Shown piece after piece: positions 14,463-27,800 of a stretch of DNA of 64,000 nt (position 1 is the first letter of the stretch; each line of letters opens with the position of its first letter). Under the pieces are notes generated by a model. The model was not told the DNA's origin and made no database searches. It worked only from the letters and a program-made list of their open reading frames with translations. The position numbers and the translations under genes were made by a program. The stretch comes from Tanytarsus gracilentus (taxonomy: Eukaryota; Arthropoda; Insecta; Diptera; Chironomidae): assembly GCA_038502055.1 (NCBI GenBank), contig JAXRKN010000043.1, positions 2,046,001-2,110,000 of the forward strand. Reading direction: 5' to 3'.

Positions 14463-17400
14463 ATGTCTTCCGAGAATGGAGATATCGATGGCTATCATCT
14501 CGGCTGTTTTCAATCACAATCCTCGAATAATCATCACCATCACAACACGCAAAGCTCGCAAACGGCACGTCGAAGGTCATCATATGGACAAAGTCACTTT
14601 AGTGGCCAACTAACGGCACAGCCAATTATATTTAAGGACTCTTGTTCGATGGTGGGCTCTCAAGATAATTTGGGATGTTCGTCGCCATCGAGATACGATT
14701 GTTATGTGCCAGCGCCAGGGAGTGGCGGTCGACCGACTCGCTATGAGGAAACAATCACATGCTGTATGCCGCCACCATCGCCAGCACCAGCGAACGATAG
14801 ATTTGTCATTGGAATGCCGGGACCACAGCATCGACTGATGGTTCAGCAGGCATCGCAGCAGAGAACAATGTCACCAAATTCTCGATATCGAAGCAGTTAT
14901 CGAGACATGCCGGGACATTACCTTGCCAGCGCAACCCCACTCTCATCCAATGACAATTACACGACCTATCTTTCCTCAACCGTGCATACGCCTGTCAAAC
15001 GATACATACCAACCCCTCCTCCATGCACCAACGACCATCAATCCTCATATTCAGAGCAACCTACTCTCAGCAATCCCGGTTATCATCTCTCACTTCCGCC
15101 TACCCATCACCAAAGCGCCCTCACTCAAATTGGCTCCTCGCAAACCCTCAAGCCTCAAAAGTCATCGACGCGACTCCATCATCAGCAGCATCAACCACAA
15201 CAACAACAACAGCAGCAGCAAACTAGTTCACAGTATCGCATAAAATGTTGCTCATCTGATAAACAGCAGCAGCAAATCAGCACTGCAACACTGCCATCAT
15301 CATCGCACACGGATCATTATGCAACAACGCCGAGAATTAGACCGAATAATTTACAGAAAGGTAGTGGAAGTCAGCAGCAGCAGCAGCCGTCATGTTGTCA
15401 GCAAGCGTCTCAAGCGGCAGTCGTGCAATGTGATTATGGACGGATATCGGGAAATGTTGATTATGCATCGAGTAATAGTGGTGCGAGTCGTGTTGTTACG
15501 CCCATCAATCTCATCAATTCACAAGCCGATCAGTCGTGTCTGAATTGTCGTCGCACGACTGGCGTTCATCAAACGACACAAACAACAGGCCCGATAAGGT
15601 GAGAGAGCTTTTTTTATATTTGTAATTTGAGTGCTTTTTTAATGCGTGGGCAACATGAAAATCTTAATGTGAGTTTTTTGTGATTGAAAATTCTTTGTTG
15701 AAGTCAATCGATGTATTTTATTAAATTATGAGACTGAAAGTTCAAGAGTGTAATAAAATGATTTTGAATTCAAATGTAAGCAAAGCTTTTGTGAGGTTAA
15801 AATATCAATTTCAAATTTTAATTTGTTTTGTGGAATTTTTTACCATTTTTCTCACGAAAAATTTATAATCAACTTTGACACAATTTTTAAAATTGAAATC
15901 TTGTTTAATAAACAAACAGAATTTTTGATTTAGTTGAGAAAGTTCTTGCTATTTAATTTAAAAAGCGAGACGATTTACAAACATTCAGATTTACTCAGTT
16001 TTCCTTTGAATTTTGCGTTGCACTCTCCAGTTTCATTTCTCGTTTAAAGTTCATAAGCTCAATCGAGTCATTTAAATATTTACTTGTATCCACTTTTAAG
16101 TAGAAAAGTTTTATGTTTCGAAAGCTTTCGTTTTATTCCCTTAAGATTGAAGTTATTCTAAGAAAGAGTCTACCGGACCTCAATTACTAAGAACTTTACG
16201 CCCAATAAAAGCTCATTTGAGTTAACCCCCAAAAAAAATCAATTTCTGTTAAAATATTTTTTGGAAACATTCATGGACGACACTCCTCTCTTTAATAGCG
16301 TGACGATCGAAAGAAGAAAAAAATGTCGTTCATTGTATTGTCATGCACTGTTATAAATATTATCCTTTTTTCTCACTCGACAGCTATAAATCTGTCATTA
16401 TTCATAGCTTAACTATATTTATGGCATATGACGTTAAAATTAGGCAAATGTGCTTTTATTGAGATGTTATTAAAAAATAAGAAAAATACTCTAAAATGAA
16501 ATTCTCTCTCATGGTCAATAGCGCGTCATGAAAAACCTTGAAATTAACGAAAATTATCATTGAAACTTTTTCTTCTGAAATTTCCGCTTTCGCTCAATCA
16601 CGCGTCAAAAAAATTTCACGCTATGACGAACAAAATTTTTTTTTGCGTAGAACTAAAAATTTCTTCTTAATTTTCTTTTTCGTAGCCCAATTCCGCAACA
16701 AACGCTGACACTGTCGGACTCGCATTCCGCACAGAGTCCATTGAGTCCTCAGCCATCGTCGAATCACTCAATCGCATCTGCTTCCTTAGAACCAACTTAC
16801 TCTTCCATTGCTGCTATTCAAAAGCAACAACAACAACAGCAGACCGACAATGTGATTGAAGAAGAAGAAGTCTCAATTTCGCCACCGCAAATACTCATTA
16901 ATAAATCAGTACCACAAGCAGCTGCTTCGTCAGCCTTAATTCAAGCTGAACAGCAGCAGCAACAACAAATACCGCAGGTTCAATCTCAACAGCCAGAATC
17001 TTCCATTACCGGCAGTAATCGCTCGTTTATGTTCCAATATCAACACAATGATTCCTCATCGAATCTCCTCAATAGCACCGCAAGTAACAATTCCAATAAT
17101 CAACGTAATATTTCCTCGTCCACCCTCCAACAGCAGCGGCAACAGAATCAATCGCGTTACTCACGCAAACAGAAAATTAAAGACTATGTCAAGCGTGAAA
17201 TCGCCAAGTTTTTCGGTGTCGATATGCTCAGCGAGGAGGAGGAGCGTATCAAGTGGTTCGAGAGACAAAAGCGGTTAGCAATTAGATGCTTCGGTCAGCT
17301 GAGAGACGACATGGATATTTCAAGTTCGCCATCGAGACATGGTCAAGGGCGTAACGAGCAGCTTGGATATCGTCCGGATATACTGCCAGTTCAAAATAAC

Positions 17401-19614
17401 GAAGAATCCGAGAGGACACACTATAAAATCGAGAGAAAAGCTTCCGTTGCCACGATGATGTGGAATGGCATGAGTTACATGGTTAGTCGTCGTAATCCGA
17501 GAAAGCACAAGCAGTGGTCGAGATCATTTGCTCCGGCACAAGTCAAGAACAATGATGACAATGATTTGTGTGATGGCTTGAGTCCAATAGCCAATGATGA
17601 AGTATTCTTTGACTCGCCAGCGACTTCTGGGTCGTCAAGTCAGGAGGGAAATGCCTCGAGTCGTGCAGGTTTATATTCCTCAGCAAGCACTTCCGTTCGC
17701 ACCAATGGATGGCAATTTAGATCAAATCAACATGAACATGAGCTCCAAAATGGAATGCGACCAGGATATAGAATCTCATCGCACATTCTCGACGGAATCA
17801 TGGACAATTCAAGACGTCCATTGACCAATGAGATTAAATTGATGAGACCTAATGATCTCGATGATCGACACGACTATCGACCATTCTTTACATATTGGGT
17901 TAACACAGTTCACATTTTAGTGCTTGCGATCACTCTTATATGCTACGGAATTGTAGCGTTTGGAATTGGCATGGAACAGAAAACGGGACAAGTGATGGTG
18001 ACAAATTTAAATCTTCAGCAAGTCTCTCATCAAGAGCAGAGAAATGTATGGATAGGACCACGTAGCATGGATTTAGTACATTTAGGTGCAAAATTTGGTG
18101 GATGTATGCGGAGAGATGCGCGAGTGTTGGATGTGATAGCGAAAACAAAGAGAAAAGAAAGGGAGACGGCATGCTGCATACGAAATGATGACTCGGGCTG
18201 TGTACAAACATCTCAGGCCGAATGTTCGGTGGGTGGACTATGGCCAACGCAGAAAACTATTAGCACGTGGAAAAAGTGGTCGCCTGGAGAATCTGGTGAG
18301 ATTACGATTGACATCTTCAAAAGATTTCCATTAAAACTTTATTATTTCTAATTTTATCTCCCTTTTAGGTCCCGGCGGACGAATTTCCGGCAGTGTATGT
18401 GGATTAGATCCAAAATTTTGTGATGCGCCGCAAAGTTTCGAATGGCCCGATGACATCACGAAATGGCCAATTTGTCGAAAAACAAATTCCTTTTCACATC
18501 GATCGAGAATGAAGGATCACACGGCCGAACATATGGTTTGTGAAATTATTGGTCATCCTTGCTGTTACGGTGTTTATGGCGAGTGTAGGATTACAACAAA
18601 GGAATATTGTGATTTTGTTAACGGATATTTTCACGAGGAAGCTTCCCTCTGCTCTCAAGTAAATTTTGATAACTTTCATAAACTTTACTTTATAAAATAA
18701 TTAAATTTTTAGGTTTCTTGCATGGGCAACGTTTGTGGAATGTTTCCATTCTTCTCGCACGATGTTCCTGATCAATTTTATCGTCTCTTTACATCCTTAT
18801 GCTTACATGCTGGAATCTTACATTTAGCAATTACAATCGCTTTCCAACACATTTTCCTGTCGGATCTCGAACGACTTCTCGGCCCATTGAGGACTGCCAT
18901 CATTTATATTTCATCGGGCATTGCAGGAAACTTGACGAGCGCAATTTTAGTTCCATATCGACCTGAGGCAAGTCTAAATTTGGGAGTGCATTAATTTATT
19001 AATTTATCTCATTTCCAGGTTGGTCCGTTAGCATCATTGGCGGGTGTAGTGTCGTCATTAGCTATAATTCTAACATTTTGTCACTGGAAACAGCTGAAAA
19101 AGCCATATTTAGCGCTAATAAAATTGTTGTTGATAGGTGCGAGTCTCTTCGGAATGAGCACGTTGCCATGGCAAGCAAATTTTGCTGGCCTAATTGGCGG
19201 AATAGTCATCGGCATTGTTTTGACATTTGCCCTCGTTCCGTTTGTAAACATAACGAAATACAATCGAAAATCAAAGGTGGGTGTTTACTCCTGAGGGCCA
19301 CTTTAATGTCACTAATTAATCCAAAATAATTTTTTATTTTATTTTAGATAAATCTAATTTGGACATGCATTATTTTGCAACTGCTGATTTATACGGCAAT
19401 GTTCATCGTCTTCTACGTTTTTCCATCTCTCTTCACCTCAATTGGCTTCATTGGCGGTATTCATCCCGTCGATCATTTCGGTCACTATGAGAGTGATCAT
19501 TCATCTTCGAATAGTAATCAAAATGTATTTAATAATGTCATTGGAGGAATAGTGTCAAGTATCAGAAACGCACCAGAATCGCAATTTTTAATAGAGCATA
19601 AACCGACTTACTAA
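14463..19614 (+). CDS. rho-5: Inactive rhomboid protein (iRhom, rhomboid-5)
   Basis: Six coding exons: 14463-15598, 16686-18295, 18369-18658, 18713-18967, 19019-19276, 19348-19614. All phases agree, giving 1271 residues. The long cytoplasmic N-terminal half is low-complexity with several polyglutamine (CAG/CAA) tracts. The first membrane segment follows PFFTYWVNTVHILV (about residue 778). The luminal iRhom homology domain is cysteine-rich (CGLDPKFC, GHPCCYGVYGEC, CMGNVCGMFPF), followed by the rhomboid helices (LHAGILHLAITIAFQHIF and after). The serine-protease motif GxSG is replaced by VGPLASLAG (about 1098-1106), with Pro before the former serine position, the hallmark of iRhoms. The intron after residue 1097 is a GC-AG intron. 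Known role of the family: ER/secretory-pathway regulators of EGF-ligand and ADAM-protease trafficking. The ATG at 14463 is the first in this frame after upstream A-rich sequence; a further 5' exon cannot be excluded. Confidence 0.93.
15599..16685 (+). other. rho-5 first coding intron
   Basis: A 1087-bp intron with donor AAG|GTGAGAG and acceptor TTTCGTAG. It splits a serine codon (AG+C). AT-rich, with no gene or repeat recognised inside. Confidence 0.8.
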
Positions 19615-20949
19615 TTTTCTATGATTTTTCCTTTTCTCTATCGTCTATATAAAAAAAACTATAAATTAGATATTTCAGTAAGATGAAATGGGAAGATTTA
19701 AAGTAGAATGCGAGCAAGAAAAGAATCTATTGGACATGATTATTATTACCAAACTTAACACACATATATAGCAACAAAAAAAACATTAATTACTCATAAA
19801 ACATTTTTCTCATCATCTCAAAAAAATTATGTTCAAATGCAAAACTTTTACTCAATTCTTCTTATCTCAATTAAACTCAAAATATAATCGAGAGTCGAAA
19901 AGTTGGATGTGATAGTTTTGAGTGGAAAGAAGTGATTAATTAAGACAAAAATTTTGTTGATTATTTTTTAAATTTATTGTTGATTTTTAAATCCCTGGAT
20001 TTTTCATTTAAATTGGGATATTTTTAATCAAAATATTTGTTAAACTTAATTTAATTTGTTACGTTTATTTCTAATCTTAAACAACCTTAATTGGCTTAAT
20101 TTAATTTGTTAAATATTTAAATAATTTATTAAGAATCTCCTCCAAAATTAATTCAATTCTCTTTTCGACTCAATCTGTAAATCAGGGCTTTTATCAAAAA
20201 GCTCGAAGAAAAAAAAACTAATCAAGCTGCACGTATTTATTTTTATCGAATGAACAAAGAAGAGAAAAAGGTGCATAATGAAGTAAATAAGAAACAAGAT
20301 GAAAAAATATATTAAATTCACTAATTATTAAACAAGTAAATAACTTATATTAAATTAAATTATCAATTCCTTTTGTGTGCAAAAAAAAGTGAATCCGACA
20401 AATTGAGTAGTAAACTTCCTTTAATTGTCTCTCATCATTGAGTCCCCTCCCCTTGAACACACAAAACACCCTCTCCCTTCCAATATTTATGTATTGAATG
20501 AATTAAATTTAAATATTAAGTGATGATGATATTCAATGATGATGAAAAAAACTGTATGATCATTTAATGATACGAGAAAATAAAGTGAACAATGAAAACA
20601 TTGACATGTGTATAAAAAATTGTATTTTATTGCCAAAAATTTTCATGAAAATTAACAAATTTCCGTGCAAATGCTGAAAAAGTTACTTTTAAGTTAAAGT
20701 GATCGACATCAATTACTTTAAATTTTTTTAGTGCATCTGTATCGTTTGGGATAAAAAAGGACTTACAGGTTCACACATCGTTATTCATTGTATAACGTCT
20801 TTTTAAAATTCAAATATTTAGACTGGGTTAGAACTAAAAAGTTGAAACGGATTTTTAAAATTCAAAAGTACTAATTTCACTGGTGTTTTAACCATATCGA
20901 CTTATTTTGTGTCCATATCAACAAAATTTCAGGAGTAGACTTTTATTTA
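19615..20949 (+). other. Probable rho-5 3' UTR and spacer
   Basis: AT-rich, with no gene seen. An AATAAA at 20579-20584, about 970 bp after the stop codon, is the best poly(A) candidate; smaller A-rich stretches occur earlier. The repeat element begins at about 20950. Confidence 0.4.
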
Positions 20950-23098
20950 AAATTAAACAAGATGGGTCTGCAAACGGCGTTGCCATTTCCAATAGCTCCG
21001 CATAAATTAGTACCCTACTCCGTTGCAATGGGCATTAGTGGCACTCTTGGTTAATCATGATGGACATTCACAAAAATCGTCAGTGTCAATCGATTCCTGA
21101 TGCAATAACGAGTTTAACGACATACATGAAGCCATAGTTCTGAAAAATGGACATTAGTGGCACTCCTGGCCGACCATGATGGACATTCATCAAAAATCGT
21201 CAATGTCAATAGATTTCTGATGCAATGACGAGTTCAACGACATACATGAAGCCATAGTTCTGAAAAATGGACTTTAGTGGCACTCCTGGCCGACCATGAT
21301 CGACATTCCTCAAAAATCATCTGTGTCAATCGATTCCTGATGCAATGACGAGTTCAACGACATACATGAAGCCATAGTTCTAAAAAATGGACATTAGTGG
21401 CACTCCTGGCCGACCATGATGGACATTCCTCAAAAATCGTCAATGTCAATCGATTTCTGATGCAATTACGAGTTCAACGATACCCATGAAGCCATAAAAG
21501 AGAAAATTTGTATGAAAAAGGACATTTTTGCACTCAGGGACGGTCCTTGAAGGGTCGTACCTCAAAACAAAATACTTCTTGCACAACTAGAGCCAAAACC
21601 TGATCTTTAGCCACAAACCCGACTCAAATCCGACCAGCCGTTCTTGAGATATGGCGTTCACTAAGATCGTAAGAAAGTAAGAAAGTAAGAAAGTAAGAAA
21701 GTGAGAAAGTAAGATGACTTAAATGGCTCTAACTCCTCGTAGGAGCAACCGATTTCAAATCTGTTTTCGCTAGTTTGTAGGGTTTGACTAGGCCTATCAT
21801 TTGAGTATATGTTTTGGTATTGCACAAGGTAATGTCTTGGCACTAGGGGTCGAAAACAGGTTTTGGAAAAATCCAAAATTAATATATAGCGGAGCTATAA
21901 TAGACATTAAAAACACTCCTGGACGACCAAAATAATTTTTTTAAAAATGATCAATTTCAATCGATTCATTGACAAATCACGAGTTGAACGACATACATGA
22001 AGCTATAGTTCTGAAAAATGGACATTAGTGGCACTCCTGGCCGTCCATGATGGACATTCCTCAAAAATCATCAATGCCAATCGATTCCTGACCCAATGAC
22101 GAGTTCAACGATATACATGAAGCCATAGTTTTGAAAAATGGACATTAGTGGCACTCCTGGCCGGCCATGATGGACGTTCCTCAAAAATCGTCAATGTCAA
22201 TCGATTCCTGATGCAATGACGAGTTCAACGAGGTGCATGAAGCCATAGTTGTGAAAAATGGACGTTAGTGGCACTCCTGGCCGGCTATGATGGACATTCC
22301 TCAAAAATCGTCAGTGTCAATCGATTCCTGATGCAATGACGAGTTCAACGACATACATGAAGCCATAGTTCTGAAAAATGGACATTAGTGGCACTCCTGG
22401 CCGACCATGATGGACATTCCTCAAAAATCGTCAATGTCAATCGATTCCTGACCCAATGACGAGTTCAACGATATACATGAAGCCATAGTTTTGAAAAATG
22501 GACATTAGTGGCACTCCTGGCCGGCCATGATGGACGTTCCTCAAAAATCGTCAGTGTCAATCGATTTCTGATGCAAAAACGAGTTCAACGATACCCATGA
22601 AGCCATAGTTCTGTAAAATGGACATTAGTGGCACTCCTGGCCGGCCATGATGGACATTCCTCAAAAATCGTCAGTTCCATTCGATTCCTGGTACAATTAC
22701 GAGTTCAACGACACCCATGAAGCCATATAAGAGAAAATTTGTATGAAAAAGGACATTTTTGCACCCACGGACGGTCCTTGGAGGGTCGTACCTCAAAACT
22801 AAATACTTCTTGCACAACTAGAGCCAAACCCCGATCTTTAGCCACAAACCCGACTCAAATCCGACCAGCCGTTCTTGAGATATGGCGTTCACTAAGATCG
22901 TGAGAAAGTAAGAAAGTAAGAAAGTAAGAAAGTGAGAAAGTGAGAAAGTGAGAAAGTAAGATGACTTAAATGGCTCTAACTCCTCGTAGGAGCCCCCAGA
23001 CTAGCCTACATATATATTTTTGTTTGCTGTATGTCTTGGCACTAGGGGTCGAAAACTGGTTTTGGAAAAATCCAAAATTAATATATAGCGGAGCTATA
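20950..23098. repeat. Composite repeat element built from 120-bp tandem monomers with two copies of its tail
   Basis: The core is a monomer carrying GGACATTAGTGGCACTCCTG, TCGATTCCTGATGCAATGAC and CATGAAGCCATAG. It recurs with an exact 120-bp period (about 21029, 21149, 21269, 21389, then 22019 to 22619). After the first array comes a unique tail (about 21500-21899) with CGTACCTC, an AAGTAAGA-type microsatellite (21668-21715), ACTCCTCGTAGGAG, and an end hairpin TATAGCGGAGCTATA. A second array follows, then a second copy of the tail (about 22725-23098). The head (20950-21008) carries TAGCTCCGC, inverted relative to the tail hairpin. No coding capacity for a transposase was seen, so this is a non-autonomous element or satellite cluster. 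A shorter inverted copy lies at 43349-44123. Confidence 0.85.
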
Positions 23099-23284
23099 AT
23101 TATTAAAAATATTCAAAAGCACTCTACAACAAATCAATTAAAGGATTTGACATTAAATAAAAAATTCCTCCCATCAACAAAATTTTGTCAATTTCCAAAG
23201 TAGTTCACGCCTTGGACATCTTAATATCAACAACAAAAGTCGCAATAAAATCTAAAATCTCGTAAAATTTTCAGTTAATTCACA

Positions 23285-23915
23285 ATGGCACTTCGCAGCA
23301 GATTAAATTTACTCACATTGAAGAGATTCCAAAGCGTACCGATCGCCTTATATCACGAAAATGTAAGTTAATGTCAATAATTTGAGTTTCAGGAAAAAAA
23401 ATTATTTTTTTTTTGTTCGAAGGTTCTCGATCATTATGAAAATCCGAGAAATGTTGGAAATCTTGATAAAAAAGACAAGAACGTCGGAACTGGCCTCGTT
23501 GGTGCACCGGCATGTGGCGATGTAATGAAGCTACAGATTCGAGTTGATGATGATGGAAAAATTATCGAAGCTAAATTCAAAACTTTCGGATGTGGTTCAG
23601 CTATCGGTGAGCTTTTGAAAGCTTTTTTAAATTTTTTTAATAAAATCTCTTTTAGCCTCAAGCTCATTGGCCACCGAATGGGTCAAAGGAAAGACACTCG
23701 ATCAAGCCGGCACAATCAGGAACACCGACATCGCTAAAGAACTTCGTCTTCCCCCAGTCAAATTGCATTGTTCAAGTGAGTAATCAAAATCACGTAATTT
23801 TTATCTCATAAGTACCAATAATTCGGTGTTTAATTTTATTTTAGTGCTTGCGGAAGATGCAATTAAAGCGGCGTTGGCTGATTACAAGAAGAAGCAAATT
23901 TCAAAGGCACAATAA
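23285..23915 (+). CDS. IscU: Mitochondrial iron-sulfur cluster assembly scaffold IscU
   Basis: Four exons: 23285-23362, 23423-23606, 23656-23775, 23845-23915, all in phase, giving 150 residues, a usual length for this family. It starts MALRSRLNLLTLKRFQSV, a basic amphipathic mitochondrial targeting sequence. YHENVLDHYENPRNVGNLD opens the scaffold domain. The three cluster-binding cysteines are present in APACGD, FGCGSAIASSS and LPPVKLHCS, and the PPVK motif recognised by the HSC20/HSPA9 chaperone system is intact. It should assemble [2Fe-2S] clusters in the matrix with Nfs1-Isd11 and frataxin. Introns are 49-69 bp. AATAAA at 23978-23983 lies 63 bp after the stop. It starts only about 190 bp after the repeat element, so its promoter is compact or embedded near repeat sequence. 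Confidence 0.97.
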
Positions 23916-24862
23916 ATAGTTTTTTCTCTTTATTTTTATAGTTTGAAGGAAAATTTTGCATTAAATGTTTGATGAAAAATAAATTTGTTGGATCAGGAAA
24001 TTTTTTAAATTTCTGCAAATTTTCCTTCTCTTAATTGGTAGCAAATAACACATAAAAAATAATTATTGATTTCTATGGTATTTCAAGAATAATTATGATG
24101 TGTGATCCTAAACGTCTCAATTGAAACTGATTAGAATTTTAGTTCCGCTTTATGATTAACAATTATTTTATTCACAAAGATAAAATTTTTTATCAAAACT
24201 CGCACGTGCGATAAAAGTTTAAAACAATAAAAAATAAAAGAAAAGATAGAGAAAAAAAAATTAGTTTTATTAAAGTAAATATCAATTTAACTACTCCATT
24301 GAAATTTCATTGAAATTTAAAAAAAAACATTAATTAAACAAAGTGCAACACGCATTAGATTTTTTCCCGCCAAAACATTTTTAACGTAAATTTTCAAATT
24401 TTATAGTGATGGTGCTGAAGTTAAAACAAACAATTAAATTTACAATTAAAACTTTAACTTTGAAATAAACAAAATTAATAAAAACTATCAAAAGTCAAAT
24501 ATAAATAATTATTTAATTAAAACTCCTTAAATCCTCGCTTAAATTCATGTTCATTTCATTAAAAATTGTAAATAACAACGATCGATCTGCCACCTGGTGA
24601 GAAAACACTGTAAACTCTAAAATATTAAAATATTTCATAAAAAAGTGTCGAATGAAGTTAAATTAAATTTAGACGAGGTAAAATGTCACGAGAACAATAA
24701 ATTATTGCACCAAAGCATTGCCAAGACTATAAAGACACTCGATAACGTGAAATATTGTAAAGAGACTGTCCACAAGTGCGTTAAATAGTGAAGAAAAGTT
24801 ACGAAAAAATTTCCCTCGCTTTTTTGTGTGTGCTCGAGTTTCGAGACGGGGAAGATTGAAAA
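23916..24862 (+). other. IscU 3' end, then Acf upstream region
   Basis: The IscU 3' UTR ends near its AATAAA at 23978. The rest, very AT-rich, should hold the Acf promoter and 5' UTR. No other gene is supported; minus-strand frames over 24686-24988 run antisense to the Acf first exon and look spurious. Confidence 0.4.
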
Positions 24863-27800
24863 ATGCCACTTCTGAAAAGAAAGCCATTTAAGCGAAATCC
24901 GATACCGGACGGACTCAGAGACGATGACCAAGTGTACTACTGTGAACAAACTAACGAAATATTCAAAAATTATGAGTAAGTTAACCACTTTAGGCGGTGA
25001 AAAGTGAAATTTTCTCGAATCCTTTCGCGCTTACCCTCCGATTGACACAAACCAACACGCCAACCATTTTTCTGACATATTGGATTTTTTTTTCAGTGAA
25101 TTCTTCGAGCGATGCATGCTCACTAATTCAGTTATATGGCAGTGTGCACTCACCGGAAGACCCGACTTGACATTTGCGGAGGCTCTCGAATCCGAAAAGA
25201 CCGCTCGAAAGCTTCTAAGACAGTTTCCATCAGCACTTCGCTCGCCCGTGATTTATATTGCGTCACAAACAAAGAGATCGGCACTAAAGGAGCTCGTGGA
25301 TGATGTTTTTAACATTATCAAGGATCGATTTTTTGTCAATGAAAAAATCGATGTTATGAATGAGAGCGGGAGGGGATGTCGATTCTGTGAAGTTGTCGAG
25401 GTCATTCCGCCAGTGGACTATAAGTGAGTGTTATTATCATTGGATAACTTATTTATGGGTCGTTCATAAATTATGTCACTATTTAAAAGTGATTTAACTA
25501 TTATCTCAAAAGATAAATAGTAAATTAAGCAAACACTACAAAATTAAAAGTCTAAGACGTAATTTTTAACAACACCCCAAAAAATTGTTCTCGCAAATTC
25601 TTAATACTAATTCTCTTTTAGCTCCTCAAACGTATACGATCAAATGAAAATCACCTACCGTGTTAGAGCAGTCGACGACGAAAAAGAACCCCAAAGTTGG
25701 ATTGCGAATGGCAACCACTTGCGACGTGATAAGACTCTATTTTCAAAGGAAAAGACAAAACTCTTCTTGAAACAAAACGTTGAGGGTTCAAATGCCATGC
25801 TGGTGGTCAAGACTGAATCGGTGAAAAAATATGTCGATGATAGAAATTTCAAGCCCGAAAATTGTTTTATTGGAAAACTCCCTGACTTTGAAGTGTCGAA
25901 GAAAATTCAATTGCAGCAAGAAAAATCAAACAAGAAGAAGGAAAATTCAAAAGGTGGCAAGAAGAATGGCAAACAAGGCGATATTACAAAGTATCTCAAT
26001 AGTTCGGGATCATCGAAAGAGCTTACAGACGAACAAAAGAAAGATCGCGAGGAAAAGTCAAAGAAGTTCCGCGAAGAAATGGAAGCAAAGCGCAAGGAAA
26101 AAGCCGATTTAGAGGCTGAAAGACTTAAAAATGTTCAGCTTGAAAAGCAGCGACTTTTAGCTAAAACACAAGCGACCGTTAAAGAACTCAATCAAGTAAG
26201 AGATGACCTTGAACTCATCGATCATCGCATCATTCCCAAAAGCAAGCCAATTTCAACAATCATTGAGAAAAAACATTTTAGTAATTTCATCAAAATTCTC
26301 GAATTTCTTCACTCATTCCCCGAGGCTCTTTCGATCAGCGATAAATTTCCGTATGGCATCAACATGGAACTTTTAGAGCGAGCATTGGTTTTAAAAGAAG
26401 TGAACGGACCACTCAGTGACATTATTCAAGTGCTTTTAAGTACAATTTTCTCGCTTCAAATTGAAGAAGAAAATGAGATTGACATTAAATACCGAGTCAA
26501 TGGCGACATTCCTCTCAAGCATTCCAAAGTTGAGCTAATGAAAAACGCATCAAAAATGCACATTTGGATTTACAAACACTTTCATATGAAGCTAAACATG
26601 CTCGTCATTGACTCACCAACTCTCAGCGAATTATTGCGCCTTCACTTGCTCTCATCAGGCGCTGGACTAGATGAAAAGAGTTCTAAAGCTCGTTTTCAAT
26701 CGCGCGGTGGTTTTAAGAGCTACGACGATCCCGGACTTGCATTTGTCTCAAAGTATCCGCACATCATCAAATTTCTCTCACAATCGAGCGTTTTTCAGCT
26801 ACCAACGCGAGACATTTTTCGCATTATGAATTGCCTCATCGATCAAATTCTCACTTTTTCAAATCTCCGCGACATTATTGAGGAGCGTCAAGAGAAATCG
26901 GCAAATGCAAGACTCGAATATCGTCGAATTAAGCAGGATGAGGGAAGACGTGAGAGAAAAATTGGCGACGATAAAAAAGCTTTACAGGAAGAATTTAAAA
27001 ATGTCATTGCCGGCTACGAGAGTGAAGAACCATCGGTTAAAGAAGCTTTAATTAAAACAGCCGAACATGAACTCGAGAATAAAATCGCTAAAATTGATTT
27101 GCAGTCAAATAAGGAGCGAGCAGTTTACTTTAAAGACCTCAAAGCTCAAGTTTCGGTGTTTTTCAACCATCAAACTTACCTTGGTGCTGATCGTGCATTC
27201 CGTAATTATTACATTTTCGAGTCAATTCCGGGTCTTTTTGTTGAACACGACATTACCTATTCGGGAAGGTGTGTTGATAATTTTATCAAAAACAATCCAG
27301 CGCTGGCACACTGTACGAAAGAGCAGCGCTATGGAATAATCAAGCAAATGGTTACCAATGAAGAAGGCACCTCATCACCGGGCGATCACGACAAAGAGAA
27401 TAAAGTTGATGTCAATGGAGCGATGAGTGGCGCTGAGAGCAAATTAACAAAGAAAGAAGCAGATCTCGAGCTGCAGAAGGAACTTCTCATGTGCAATTGC
27501 GATCCAGCAACTTGCATCGTTCACTCAGAAAGTGTCGAGAGACCAGTTTGGAGTTTTTATCACAAGGCGGAAGAAATTGATGCCCTCATTGAGTCACTGA
27601 ATTCTCGCGGTTATCGTGAGAAAAATTTACGTGAACAACTCGAGTCCAATCGTGATTTAATTGTCGACTACATCAAAAATTGTCCACTCGATAAATTACT
27701 TGTTGATTGCGAAGATATGGACATAACAGCTGAAGTAAGAAAATCAGCTCGTAGTGGCAAGAGCAAGAAGTACGATGATCCTAATTTAGGTCAAAAATCA

